Assembly: GCA_017626495.1 (NCBI GenBank)
Contig: JAGAIP010000003.1
Location: 310,001 to 374,000 of the forward strand
DNA length: 64,000 nt
Reading direction: 5' to 3'
DNA from: Clostridia bacterium
GTDB lineage: Bacteria; Bacillota; Clostridia; Christensenellales; Borkfalkiaceae
Shown: positions 6,839 to 16,489 of the stretch, piece by piece
Layout of the letters: each line of letters starts with the position of its first letter
How positions within the stretch are numbered: the first letter of the stretch is position 1
Translations under genes and position numbers: made by a program
Notes under the pieces: generated by a model
Told to the model about the DNA's origin: nothing
The model's database searches: none
What the model saw: the letters and a program-made list of their open reading frames with translations, nothing else

Positions 6839-8019
6839 ATTCCCACCCCCGACAGATCCATGGCTTCCTGCTCCAACTTACAATTATTCTCCAACATATA
6901 TTCGACTGTCTCCCGAAACTCTGTATCAACCAATACCAAAAGGCGCTTTCGATCGTGTTCGGTAAGTTTTTTTACGTATTGCACGTTATCCTTTAACGTA
7001 TGCAAATCCATACGGTACGGTTCAAATTCGATTCCAGTTCTGTTACGCAAATGTTGAAGAATAGAAAATCCCCCCGCGTCAACGTCGCCAAAATGCAAAT
7101 ACCGTTTATTCGGATTTTGCTCGTAGACCTTGCGAATAAAGTTTCTTCTGTCGGTATTATGGTATCCTCCAAGATAGATTGCAAACGAATCGTCACAGCG
7201 AAAAGCGTTGAAGGTAGTCAGATTTTCTATGGTTATCACGACTTTTCCGAACGCTTCTATCCTATCTACCTGTTTCAACAGATCCGAAGAGATGGCGAGA
7301 TCGCCGTTCATATTCGAAAAATCAATCGTCTGACCGCAAATCGCCATTCTCCCCTTTCCCTTAAAATAAACGTGCCCCGGATTTTTGATGATATTCAAAT
7401 CCGCAAGGAGCGTTTCCTTTTCGGGAAAATCTCCATACTCGTAGAGAAGCGATACAACTTTGGCGCGAATCTTTTCGAACGCTTTGGAATCTCCCAAAAC
7501 GCGAATCGAAAAATCCCGTTCAAAGGTCTCGTTTTTTACGTCGAGAATCTCGGATATAACCTTTAATAACGACTCATACTCATGAAAATCGTCATCAAAA
7601 AATTCCACCGATTTGTTCTCTTCAAGACGCCCCATCTGTCGATTACAATATACAGACAAAATCTCGTTTGCGTCTTGATAACGAGATAAAAGCTTCTTCA
7701 CATCGCTCACAATATCTCTTTTCGGAATACGACCTATGTAACGGTATATATTCTCTAAATATTCCGCATTCAGCGTAACGCTTTGCACGACGCCGCTTTT
7801 TTGCCGTTTTACTTTCACAAATCCCAAATTTTCCAGTGACGCGACGCTCTCGTTCACCTCGCAAAAAAGATGATACTCGGAATCATCCTTGTACTTTGGG
7901 AAAAGCTTGTCTACGGTTTGCGTGAAACTTTGGTTTACCTGATTCGCGCCGATGAAACTTTTGCTCTTTTCATATTTATCGAGAAGTGTATTCAACAGCT
8001 CCCTTTCATATTTCGTCAT
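6835..8019 (-). CDS. jetD: Wadjet system nuclease subunit JetD (TOPRIM)
   Basis: A 394-residue protein. The N-terminal half is helical with winged-helix character (DUF3322-like); the C-terminal half is a TOPRIM-type nuclease (DUF2220-like). Visible catalytic elements are the Glu of VVITIENLTTFN (near 260) and the Asp pair in LHFGDVDAGGF (near 315). In Wadjet, JetD cuts closed circular DNA that the JetABC loop-extruding complex has reeled in, so it restricts plasmids. The gene overlaps jetC by 4 nt, the normal jetABCD order, and is followed by an overlapping Nudix gene, which is not normal. Strong assignment because all four partners are present in order. Confidence 0.93.
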   Translation of the reverse strand: MTKYERELLNTLLDKYEKSKSFIGANQVNQSFTQTVDKLFPKYKDDSEYHLFCEVNESVASLENLGFVKVKRQKSGVVQSVTLNAEYLENIYRYIGRIPKRDIVSDVKKLLSRYQDANEILSVYCNRQMGRLEENKSVEFFDDDFHEYESLLKVISEILDVKNETFERDFSIRVLGDSKAFEKIRAKVVSLLYEYGDFPEKETLLADLNIIKNPGHVYFKGKGRMAICGQTIDFSNMNGDLAISSDLLKQVDRIEAFGKVVITIENLTTFNAFRCDDSFAIYLGGYHNTDRRNFIRKVYEQNPNKRYLHFGDVDAGGFSILQHLRNRTGIEFEPYRMDLHTLKDNVQYVKKLTEHDRKRLLVLVDTEFRETVEYMLENNCKLEQEAMDLSGVGI

Positions 8020-11000
8020 AGGTGATACTCCTCGACAATACTTGAATATCCGTTTCGGTAGGCAATCAGTACGGTATCCACATATTCGCCGATCGTCTCG
8101 ATTTTCGCAGGCGGCGTCGCAAGAATAATCTGGAAATTCTGTGAACGGAAGAATTGCATCATGCTGGCGATTCTGTCGTCATCCATCTTATCAAATGCCT
8201 CGTCAAGCATGATGATTCTGATGGTTTCCCCGACGCTATACATCTGTGCAAAAGAAGCCGCGATGGCAACGTAATACGGGGTCTGCGTTTCGCCTCCGCT
8301 CTTTTCGCCGTAAATTTTGGAAAAATATTGCGATTTACCGTCTTTGGAGACAATTTCAATGTCATAATCCAAATATTCGCGATAGTCGGTGTATTCGGAA
8401 AGAATTTTATCGCCATGCTCGTCTGACTCGGTGAGTTTCGAAAACAACTCATCCATTTCAGTATGATACCGTTCTTCAAATTCGCTGGCAAAGAGCGTAA
8501 ATCCGCCGACGTTGACCTCAGAGGTAATCATCTCATAAAGTCCCTGTTTCATACGATGCGCGGAACAGTGGAATTTATAAGAATCGTTGCCGTAATAAAT
8601 ATCTCTTAGCGCCTTGTTGAGCGTCTTGAAACTATCCTGCGCACTCTCAATGTTCTCTCTCATACGAGCGAGGAAGTTTTCACGGAATTCAAGCTCGCAA
8701 TCTGATTTCGCTTGATTAAGTTTCTCTTCATATTCAATCAGATTGTGGTTGGAAAGCGTGCGATACTCTTCTGCGTAAGCAAATACGACCTCTTCTCCGG
8801 TTCCGTATTCGCCCCCTTTGTAGCTTGTCTGTAATTTGATTAAGTTATCGCGATGTGCTTGATATTGATTATCGAGCCTTGTCTTTCTTCGGCCGTAGTT
8901 GTCGTATATCGTGCCCGCCTCCTTTGTTTTACTGTGCTCCGCAAATTTTTGTTGCGCAGCCGTTATTGCGCCGATATCGCCGCCGCTCAAAGCTTGAATT
9001 TTTGCTTCACCGTCGGATACTTGCCCCTGCCATTCTTTTACTTTTCCATCCATGTCGGAAATATCCCGTCCAAGATTAATGACCGCCGTGTTGAGTTCAT
9101 TTTCCTTTTTTGCGAATGTGTCTACACGGTCTTTGCATTCTTTCTCTTTGAACTGTAAGGCGATGATATTCGGATCGTTTTTCGCGTCGTTTAATTCAAG
9201 CTTGCTCTGTCGCATTTTCTTCTCGATTTCTTCAAGTTCAATCGGCGCAGACAAATATAATTTTACAAGCTCGAAATTGCATTCGGCTATATGTTCGAGA
9301 GCACGGTCAATTTCCTTGATCTTAGCCTCAACGTTATCGCACGTTTCTTTCGTTTGCTTAGAATCACTCTCGGCCAGTTCAAGCTGACGCTTCAACGCAT
9401 ATTTTCCGATGTACGGGGTTCGATAGTTCTCTTCGGGAATCTTTCTGAGCCCCTTACCCTGGTATAACATACAACCTGCCGTTATCGCTATGGGATGTTG
9501 TTTCAACTCTGCCACTTCGTTACAAAGAACCACGCGCCCTAAGACGTAATTTGCATACGCACGCGCATAGCGATTTTTACTTGAAACGACGGAAGCCAAC
9601 GTATTTTCTTCGGCTATACCGTTTAGATCCAAAGCTTGCGTATTGATCAGAGTAACGCCTTCGATCTGAGATTTCAAGCGGTCGTACACCTCGGCGGCAA
9701 TATCATAATATCGGGGTTCAACAATAATATTAAAACGTTGCGTATTCAGATAGCCTTCTACCGCATTCTGCCACTCGGATCTTGTGATTTCCAACAAGTC
9801 GGCAAAAACGCGAACGTCGGAATCGATAGAACGATGCTCAAATTCAGCCTTTATCGCATCTCTCAATCTGACGGTATTTTGAGGATGGGTAAACTGATTT
9901 CGACGTAGCTTGTCCATTCTATTTTTCAGTTCCGTAAGCCGGTTATTTAGTTCGATTTTTTCTCGATTTTTCTCCGCCCTTTCTGCGTTTAACGCAGCAG
10001 ACGCTTTCTTAAACAAGTCGTTCAAAGTAACTATGAATTCGTTGCGTTCTTCCTGTGATATATCGGGTTTCTCAATCGCTCGTATCGTTTGCGAATCGAT
10101 CCCTTCCGGAACGTTCGGCACAAATTTTAAGGCTTTTGTTACGTTTCTGAGCTGTGCCTGTAAAACCTCCACGCGCGAAGCCGCACTCAACCTGTCTTTT
10201 TCAAGTAGCTGTAAATCGTATCCGAGTTTTTCGATCAATTTGCTGCATGCATTATTGCTTATATCGATTCGAATTGCCTGCAAACTATCTCGTTCGGAAG
10301 CAAGCGCCACGGAAATCCTTTCTTCCTCCGCCTTTTTCGATTGCAATTCTTGCTTCTTTAATGCAAGTCTTTTTTGATTCTCTTCTATTTTTACTTTTTT
10401 ATCCTCGATTTCAGCAATCTTCAAAAGGATATCAATGATAAGAATATCTCTTTTGATTTCGACCAGCTTTTCATTTGTTTGAATGATTTGTTCCAGATGC
10501 GCAATCTGTTTTTTCACTTCCTCGATGAGCGATTGCATAGCGCGAAGATGTCGAATATTTTCGCGTAAAACACCTACTTCGATCTGCTTTTCAGGAAGAA
10601 TAAATTGCGTGATGAATTTTCTTACGTTATCCATCGGCTTAAATGCCAAGGATTTCGGAATCATATCAAAGAAAGTCTCGTCCAAATTGCCAAGACGGCG
10701 TTTGAAACGGTCTTTTGCCTCTTTCGTGCTTCTGATCGGATTTATTTTTTTGCCGTTGTTTTTGAATTGTTCATCGGTAGCAGGCTTACGTTCCACAATG
10801 AAGCTCAATCCGTCAAGAGTCCCTTCCTCGCAAAACCATATTTTTCTGATATCGGATTCCTCATCGGGAGAATCAAACTTTGCGCCGAGCACAAAAAACC
10901 TGTCTTTGCTCTCTTCATAGAATTCAAGAGCGACATAGGAAATCACGCTGTTTTTACGAACGTATGTATTTCCCTCTTCGCCTGTTTTGCATCGAACGTA

Positions 11001-11228
11001 TCCTTTCAGGTCACGTTTGCTTTTTTCATTCGCGGCGGGATTGAATCTTCGGGTATTTGTCGTAAGAATGAGCTGAACGGCGTCCAGAATCGTGGATTTT
11101 CCCGAGGCGTTTTCTCCGCTGATCAGACAAGACCCGTTCACGTCAATCGTCTCATTCCCGAAATAGTGCCAGTTAACGAGCTTAATTCTCGTCAGTTTCT
11201 TCATCGTCTGCGGAGTCGTTTGCCCCAT
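8016..11228 (-). CDS. jetC: Wadjet system SMC-like ATPase JetC
   Basis: A 1070-residue MukB/SMC-like protein. Walker A GENASGKST is at residues 38-46; long coiled coils with heptads fill about 230-440 and 620-880, with a hinge-like globular part between (around 450-600). The C-terminal head has a signature-like GEKSGGETQ near 975 and Walker B IIMLDEAFDKMD near 1010. JetC is the motor that extrudes DNA loops with JetA and JetB and detects small circles. The start at 11228 has AGGAGG eight bases upstream and gives a 47-nt overlap with jetB; an internal ATG eight codons on has no ribosome site. No key residue is missing, so the ATPase should be active. Confidence 0.95.
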   Translation of the reverse strand: MGQTTPQTMKKLTRIKLVNWHYFGNETIDVNGSCLISGENASGKSTILDAVQLILTTNTRRFNPAANEKSKRDLKGYVRCKTGEEGNTYVRKNSVISYVALEFYEESKDRFFVLGAKFDSPDEESDIRKIWFCEEGTLDGLSFIVERKPATDEQFKNNGKKINPIRSTKEAKDRFKRRLGNLDETFFDMIPKSLAFKPMDNVRKFITQFILPEKQIEVGVLRENIRHLRAMQSLIEEVKKQIAHLEQIIQTNEKLVEIKRDILIIDILLKIAEIEDKKVKIEENQKRLALKKQELQSKKAEEERISVALASERDSLQAIRIDISNNACSKLIEKLGYDLQLLEKDRLSAASRVEVLQAQLRNVTKALKFVPNVPEGIDSQTIRAIEKPDISQEERNEFIVTLNDLFKKASAALNAERAEKNREKIELNNRLTELKNRMDKLRRNQFTHPQNTVRLRDAIKAEFEHRSIDSDVRVFADLLEITRSEWQNAVEGYLNTQRFNIIVEPRYYDIAAEVYDRLKSQIEGVTLINTQALDLNGIAEENTLASVVSSKNRYARAYANYVLGRVVLCNEVAELKQHPIAITAGCMLYQGKGLRKIPEENYRTPYIGKYALKRQLELAESDSKQTKETCDNVEAKIKEIDRALEHIAECNFELVKLYLSAPIELEEIEKKMRQSKLELNDAKNDPNIIALQFKEKECKDRVDTFAKKENELNTAVINLGRDISDMDGKVKEWQGQVSDGEAKIQALSGGDIGAITAAQQKFAEHSKTKEAGTIYDNYGRRKTRLDNQYQAHRDNLIKLQTSYKGGEYGTGEEVVFAYAEEYRTLSNHNLIEYEEKLNQAKSDCELEFRENFLARMRENIESAQDSFKTLNKALRDIYYGNDSYKFHCSAHRMKQGLYEMITSEVNVGGFTLFASEFEERYHTEMDELFSKLTESDEHGDKILSEYTDYREYLDYDIEIVSKDGKSQYFSKIYGEKSGGETQTPYYVAIAASFAQMYSVGETIRIIMLDEAFDKMDDDRIASMMQFFRSQNFQIILATPPAKIETIGEYVDTVLIAYRNGYSSIVEEYHL

Positions 11229-11820
11229 ACGAGTCGCCTCCTACCGTGTATTTTTCGAGCTTTTCTTTTGCGCTCTTGTACATCTCGTCAAGGCTTGTTA
11301 CAGTAACTGCAAACAGGATAGACGGATATACCATGATTCTTGTATCGGGATTAGACATATCTGAGTCAAGCTTACCGATCAAGTGATACCGCTGAAACAT
11401 TCCCAAAACATTTCGCATTGTTGTTTTATCAAGTTTTGCATTCATTTTCAGCATGTTATATTTATCGTAAATTTCGTCGGCAATGATAATCACGTCTTCG
11501 ATTTGAGAAAGTTGCTTTCTCTTCTCGATATACAGAAGCCTCAAAATCAACAGCAGAATGCTCTCGATCTTTTTAAGATGGATTCTGCCTGCTCCGAACG
11601 GATTGTTTAATCCGATTACACCGTTTTGTTCGTTAATTATCAACTCGTATCCTAAAATATCGAAATACTCGATAAAAGTATCTTTATTGTTCAGAATAAA
11701 GTTATAATCGGAGGCTGTATCCTTGTACTTTTTCAAGAGAAAACATTCGCCGAGCAGCTTGTTTGCCGCGCTTCTGAATTTCTCTTTCGGGATACTCTCA
11801 AAAACATTTGCTATCTCCAT
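11182..11820 (-). CDS. jetB: Wadjet system kleisin-associated subunit JetB
   Basis: A 212-residue protein with the DUF4194-like winged-helix pattern of JetB/MukE-type (KITE) subunits: an N-terminal helical segment (EKFRSAANKLLGECFLLKK), then a wing near residues 65-90 (INEQNGVIGLNN) and helices. The C-terminus is acidic (ADDEETDEN). It bridges JetA and the JetC heads. Its ATG overlaps the jetA stop (TAATG) and its own end overlaps jetC by 47 nt, a tightly coupled arrangement. Identification rests on size, fold pattern and its place between jetA and jetC more than on a sharp motif. Confidence 0.9.
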   Translation of the reverse strand: MEIANVFESIPKEKFRSAANKLLGECFLLKKYKDTASDYNFILNNKDTFIEYFDILGYELIINEQNGVIGLNNPFGAGRIHLKKIESILLLILRLLYIEKRKQLSQIEDVIIIADEIYDKYNMLKMNAKLDKTTMRNVLGMFQRYHLIGKLDSDMSNPDTRIMVYPSILFAVTVTSLDEMYKSAKEKLEKYTVGGDSYGANDSADDEETDEN

Positions 11821-13229
11821 TATTTCGACCTCCTTGTAATTTCAAAATCACGGAATTTGAATCCTTGTAAGCAGATCAATTCCTCTTTTGGCTTAACAAT
11901 GTATTCCGTTTTTGTTGAATGACCGTACAGACTGATAAAAACGATTCGAATCAGATCCCGCTTTGTTTCAATCGGAATATCCGACGCCATGAAACACTCC
12001 CTGTCGGAAAGCAACGTCGCTACATACTGTTCGACGTTTTTCTTTGAAAATCTGTTTTTATTTTTCTCAGAGATCGCCATCTTTCTCAGTTCACGCTCTT
12101 CCTCAGACAAATCGACAGGATCGAAAATATCCTCAACGGCAGTAATCTTGCGAGATATGGCAACGGCTTTAAGCGATTCCCCGCTGAGAAATCCCTGAGG
12201 AAACATATTAAACAATGCGCAAATCTCATCGGAAGCGTCTTCCATCAAATTGTTCTGTTCTTCCTGATTATAGCACTCCGCCATGAATTGCAATATCGTA
12301 GATATTTTACCCTCGATATTGTTGGTGTTGAGTAGCAGGAACTTAGCGCGTTCAACCGCATTTTTGAGGTATTTCGAGTGCTTTTTATCGATCTCGGAAA
12401 CGATTTCATCGTAAGATCTGAAACTGTCAATAATTGCAGATATCCGAGCCTTTACCTCGTCCTCGGCAGAGCAAGCATCGTTCTCATTTTCAATGTTTTG
12501 ATAGCCCTTTACCATGCGTTCAAACACAGCCGGATCGTTCAGCATATCTCTCAGGCGACTGATAATTGTATTTCGGAAACGAGAAATATTATCTTCTGTT
12601 TTAATCCGATGATATGCCTTAGAACCTATTTCATCGTGATAGGTAAAGAAATCGCGTATAATCTCCTCGGACGTTTTATCCGCGGTAATCTCCTCAATAT
12701 ATTTTTTAATGCTTGTATTGAGTTTTTTGAGCCCGTCAAACAGGGCTCGCGTTCTTTCAAACACGGGTCTTAAAACCTGCGGATACGGTCGATCCAAAAG
12801 TTCTTCATTCGTAAGCGTGGAATAAATCATGGAAATTTCGCTCTGATACTCCATCTCTTTCGGATGAGAAATATCCAATAACGTTTGTACAACCGTAACC
12901 GCGTAATCCGGCATGATGACTTTGGCGGTCTGATTGTTCGAAATCTCATATTCGACCCAACCAAAATCTTTTAGTTTCCGCAAAAACGTAGTTGCCTTTG
13001 CACGGGAATCTTTGAGTATTTCCGCTTCATCTTCGAATTCAATGTCAGAAATATTCGATCGCTCAAAATAGTCGGACATCTTCGCCACGAGTATTTCACG
13101 ATCGATACCGTAAGACAACTCCGATCGATAGGAGTCGTAAATGATCGTAAGACAGTCAAAATATAACGTTTTGAATTGACTCGTTAGCGGCTTGAAAAAA
13201 TTCTCGCCCACCACGTCAAATAAGTTCAT
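11820..13229 (-). CDS. jetA: Wadjet system kleisin-like subunit JetA
   Basis: A 469-residue protein resembling the JetA family found in type II-like Wadjet systems (PF18982 by memory), rather than the DUF3375 JetA of type I. The N-terminus MNLFDVVGENFFKPL leads a winged-helix domain (to about 130), followed by a long helical middle and a C-terminal winged helix ending near LQGFKFRDFEI. JetA acts as the kleisin tying the JetC heads. It is first in the operon, behind its own promoter and an AAGGAG ribosome site. The type II label is an inference from family resemblance; the Wadjet identity is secure from gene order. Confidence 0.92.
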   Translation of the reverse strand: MNLFDVVGENFFKPLTSQFKTLYFDCLTIIYDSYRSELSYGIDREILVAKMSDYFERSNISDIEFEDEAEILKDSRAKATTFLRKLKDFGWVEYEISNNQTAKVIMPDYAVTVVQTLLDISHPKEMEYQSEISMIYSTLTNEELLDRPYPQVLRPVFERTRALFDGLKKLNTSIKKYIEEITADKTSEEIIRDFFTYHDEIGSKAYHRIKTEDNISRFRNTIISRLRDMLNDPAVFERMVKGYQNIENENDACSAEDEVKARISAIIDSFRSYDEIVSEIDKKHSKYLKNAVERAKFLLLNTNNIEGKISTILQFMAECYNQEEQNNLMEDASDEICALFNMFPQGFLSGESLKAVAISRKITAVEDIFDPVDLSEEERELRKMAISEKNKNRFSKKNVEQYVATLLSDRECFMASDIPIETKRDLIRIVFISLYGHSTKTEYIVKPKEELICLQGFKFRDFEITRRSK

Positions 13230-13310
13230 CTATGATCTCCTTCCAATCGTAATCTATCGTCGAGCAATGAAACCGATCGCTTGCATTTGTCTCAAATATC
13301 CGTTTCTTCC

Positions 13311-13339
13311 ATTATACATATCTTTCCAGCAAACTGCAA
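13311..13339 (-). promoter_or_regulatory. Promoter of the Wadjet operon
   Basis: On the minus strand, -35 TTGCAG (13339-13334), a 17-nt spacer and a consensus -10 TATAAT (13316-13311), about 80 bases before the jetA start. No clear operator was seen. This is the only good promoter before the seven-gene run jetA to the deformylase. Confidence 0.75.
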
Positions 13340-13525
13340 TAGAAAAATAAAAAATCAATTACTTATTGTTTCTTTAACTCTTATTGCCGTAATAATCCGT
13401 TTTCCGCTATAAACATTTCCCGCACGTCTATATTGACGTCCCGTTGAAATTTCTTTCAATGGCGTTCGAGACTCAATCTTTGAACACTCTAACCTCTTGT
13501 TTCCTGAAACAACGATATGTCTCAA

Positions 13526-13561
13526 CTATATAAAATCGAGCGGACCGCTGTCCACTCGATT
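13526..13561 (-). terminator. Terminator at the end of the polysaccharide operon
   Basis: The minus strand has AATCGAG paired with CTCGATT and an inner GGAC/GTCC stem, followed by TTTTATAT. It lies about 250 bases after the last polysaccharide gene and separates that transcript from the jetA promoter. Confidence 0.7.
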
Positions 13562-13754
13562 GAGCACGTCTTTTATTATGACTTTGGTACACTTGCAAAT
13601 CGCAATTCTGTTCTTTCGTGAATAACTTCTCTATATGTCCTTTCCACCATAGAACACGTGATTGATTTCTTTCGTCGATTTATGAAAATCTGGTTTTCTT
13701 TGCTTGATGGGAAAATACCAACTTGGCAAAAGGATATTATGTTTTTATTCCAAG

Positions 13755-13799
13755 CGGCACGTACTCTATTGACCTCAATGTTTTCTTGACTACGTGCCG
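13755..13799. repeat. 9-bp inverted repeat between the polysaccharide and Wadjet regions
   Basis: CGGCACGTA and TACGTGCCG face each other across 27 bases that themselves contain TTGACCTCAA. The stretch 13562-13814 has no recognisable gene: an 80-codon minus-strand frame spans it but resembles nothing I know. The stretch 13345-13525 also shows nothing. The inverted repeat could be a hairpin protecting the mRNA end or a scar of insertion. Confidence 0.5.
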
Positions 13800-13814
13800 T
13801 CCTCGATAAAAACA

Positions 13815-14942
13815 TCAAACCTCTTTTATGATTAGCTTTTCAAATTTATGAAATAACGCGACGAAACCTCTATATAAATAATCCGTTATTTTTCGAATCA
13901 ACTTTCGAAGAAAAATATCGTAAATAATGGCGACAACATAGGATGCCAAAAATAACGCCAATACATATATTCCGATCCATATAAGAACATTGTCTCCGCC
14001 AAAATATGTATTGATTACATTCCAGATCAAAGGTCTGATTTTACTTCTGAATAAAATATTCTCATGAATGACATAAATCAATAAGGAAAGCGAAGATAAA
14101 TAGTTAATTACCTTTGAATGCCACTTTATTCCTCTGAAAAGATTGAGAGAACTGTATGCTATTATCCAAAAGAAAATATTCGATGTATTGTTAAGATGCA
14201 TGATTTTATTTCCGACGGCATCAATTTTTAAGCCAATAATATTTATAGCAAACAACGTAATTATAAATCCTAAGACGCTCGCCAACATCAAAATTACGTT
14301 TATTTTTTTACAGTCAGTGACGTGTTTATGATATTTTTGAATATATGAAATTGATATATATATATACTACTCCAAATCAAAAAAGTATTTATTCCATATA
14401 TCCCATAAAAAGTACCCAACAAAATAAAGACCGAAAAAGAAATCAATGTTAACAACAAATGGGTTCTTTGATTTATCTTTTCAATAAATGCGTTTAAAAT
14501 AGGATAAATAAAGCAGAAAATAATATAGGTAGTCAAATACCAGTTATTCCCGAAAAAAGTGGGCAACAATGATTTTATGATGTCTTTTATGCCTACTTCA
14601 CTTCTAAAAATAACAAGCATAGGAACGAGCCATAATATCGAGACAACAAAAATATCTCCTAACATATACAATATTTTTTTATAGTTTGTCTTTGTATGAT
14701 TCGTTAAGAACCACGCTGAACAAGTAAAAAAGATAATATTGCCCAATTGACCAAAATGTCTAAAAAGAAGTATGATAAACGTTGTAACGTTCGTTGTTGG
14801 ATGGGTAATATCCACATAAAACCCGCTATTATCTACCCCCCCATTTTGTTGTCAACGTTTGTACAACATGCGAAATGACAATCAAGAATATTCCGATAAT
14901 CTTTAATAATTCAACACCTGAATTTCTTACTTTATTTTCCAT
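13815..14942 (-). pseudogene. Acyltransferase (acyltransferase_3 family), broken at a G7 tract and a TA repeat
   Basis: The reading frame starts at the ATG at 14942 (AGGAG eight bases before) with a typical acyltransferase first membrane helix (VELLKIIGIFLIVISHVV). It stops after a run of seven G (14842-14836), continues in another frame with FRHFGQLGNIIFFTCSAWFL and several helices, and returns to the first frame at a TATATATATATA run (14366-14354), ending at 13815. Removing one G and one TA unit would give an intact protein of about 374 residues with some ten membrane helices, the family that O-acetylates surface sugars. As written it cannot make the full enzyme. Both lesions are in simple repeats, which fits phase variation as well as decay. 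It is the last gene of the polysaccharide operon. Confidence 0.8.
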
Positions 14943-15262
14943 TGAATCACTCTCCTAGGTAAAATTTATAAATATATATAGCTTATTTTCTTATTTTAAT
15001 TATTACCTATTATACGCTCCAACCATCATATATTTTTGACACGCTTATTGATTTCGTTATGAGTGACAAAAATTTTTTCAAAACGTTCTCATAGTCTTGA
15101 ATCCGTTTTCTTCAACTCCTTAAAAATATGCATAAGTCGCCCCACTCGAAGATGAACACTTGCAATTTATAGACAGAAAATCAATTTAAATCTGAATCAG
15201 GCGTACTCGTCTTTTTCTTATTCAGATAATCGGAGAGTATCTCCAATATAAAAAATTGTATA
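14943..15262. other. AT-rich intergenic gap inside the polysaccharide locus
   Basis: No convincing gene. A TATAAT on the minus strand about 70 bases before the 14942 start may be a weak local promoter without a clear -35. An 8-bp inverted repeat (ATCTGAAT/ATTCAGAT) near 15191-15227 follows the Fe-S gene and could be a weak hairpin. A 29-codon frame at 15270-15181 overlaps the previous stop but has no good ribosome site. Confidence 0.4.
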
Positions 15263-16489
15263 TCATTCATCTTCTTTGTTTAATAGAATTAGCAAGCCAT
15301 ATTCAAACTTAGAATGGCTTACCCCCCCCCGAACAAACATCTGTTTGATTATTGATTTAATCTTCCATTCGACCCTTTTAATAAAACTTATTTTAATAGG
15401 TTTGCAATACTTCGTTTGTAATTCATCGAAACTCATAGAATTCATATCAACAAAAAACGAATCTCTTTCGGTTGGTTTACTACAAGATTTATAATATGCG
15501 GGATTACTCTTCACTCCATCTTCAAAAGAAACTCTCACTCTTACATACTTATCTTTTAGTCTTTCTAATATTTTAGCGCCTTTTTCTGATTGAACTATAA
15601 CAAGACTTGTCCCTTTATCATCATCCATCTCAGGGACAACATCTTGAATTCCCCAGAAATCTGCAATTGTAAGATCCGCCATGGATTCAAGTTTTTTTGC
15701 CGTACAATTATAGCAAGAGGGACGCAAACAATAATCTCTAAGAAACATTTGCATATATGGATCTTGGTGCTGATTTAAGTATTGAGAAATTCTTTCACCA
15801 TCTTCAATTAAACCAAAGGTTTTCCATCCATTTCTTTTTTCTCTGAAATTTACTTTTTCTATTTTTGCGTTAAATTTATTTTCCAAGTATTCAAAATACT
15901 TTTTCCACAATGCCGGAGACGGCGTTCCATGACAAATTACTTCAACCATTAAAAGATTTTCATACTCTTTTCGCAAGAAACTCTTTAACCCATTTATTTG
16001 ACAAGGTACACCTGAAAAAAGAACCTTTTTGCCTTTCTCTAAGTCGATTTTTACTCGGCTGTAAATATCCCCGGTCTCCGCTTGCAGATATTTTGAACCA
16101 CGAAGCAGCTTTAAGTCTTCCACATTTTCAATTCTAATATGGTGTGCTGATTTTAAGTCCTCAGCCATGGCAACGCCATAAACCACACCATCTTCTTCAA
16201 TAATTCTATTTGCAAGGATGGAAAAAATACCCCCTGACGAAGATTGATTTCTTACATCATCGTCTTTTATTTTCGCAGCATATGTATCAGGCTTTTTCTC
16301 TCTAATCGGAGTTTCTTTATTAAAAGGACAAACCTTTTCACACAAACTACAGTTAACGCAAATAGACTCATTTACTTTTGGATAAAGAAATCCTTCCGCA
16401 TCTATCTCCATTGTAATACAATTTTTGGGACAAATGTTTACACAGGCTTGACAACCGCAACATTTAGATTTATCAACTATATTTATCAT
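15263..16489 (-). CDS. Fe-S protein, coenzyme F420 hydrogenase/dehydrogenase beta-subunit family, in a polysaccharide locus
   Basis: A 408-residue protein. Two 4Fe-4S ferredoxin motifs open it: CCGCQACVNICPKNC (about 10-24) and CVNCSLCEKVCPF (about 44-56). They are followed by the FrhB-like N and C domains, with SSGGIFSILA and CHGTPSP as recognisable pieces. Members in glycan loci regularly sit beside polysaccharide pyruvyltransferases, as here, where the flippase gene lies between them. A redox role in glycan modification is assumed but the substrate is unknown. Its start overlaps the flippase stop by 4 nt. Near the C-terminus a G9 tract (15330-15322) encodes RGGV; slippage there would remove the last 18 or so residues. 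Confidence 0.85.
   Translation of the reverse strand: MINIVDKSKCCGCQACVNICPKNCITMEIDAEGFLYPKVNESICVNCSLCEKVCPFNKETPIREKKPDTYAAKIKDDDVRNQSSSGGIFSILANRIIEEDGVVYGVAMAEDLKSAHHIRIENVEDLKLLRGSKYLQAETGDIYSRVKIDLEKGKKVLFSGVPCQINGLKSFLRKEYENLLMVEVICHGTPSPALWKKYFEYLENKFNAKIEKVNFREKRNGWKTFGLIEDGERISQYLNQHQDPYMQMFLRDYCLRPSCYNCTAKKLESMADLTIADFWGIQDVVPEMDDDKGTSLVIVQSEKGAKILERLKDKYVRVRVSFEDGVKSNPAYYKSCSKPTERDSFFVDMNSMSFDELQTKYCKPIKISFIKRVEWKIKSIIKQMFVRGGVSHSKFEYGLLILLNKEDE

Noticed and set aside
13576-13818. 80-codon minus-strand ORF after the last acyltransferase
   Set aside because: No ribosome site, no recognisable motif in any frame, and it spans an inverted repeat; not supported as a gene or transposase fragment.
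15181-15270. 29-codon ORF overlapping the Fe-S gene stop
   Set aside because: Poor ribosome site, AT-rich, no recognisable sequence.
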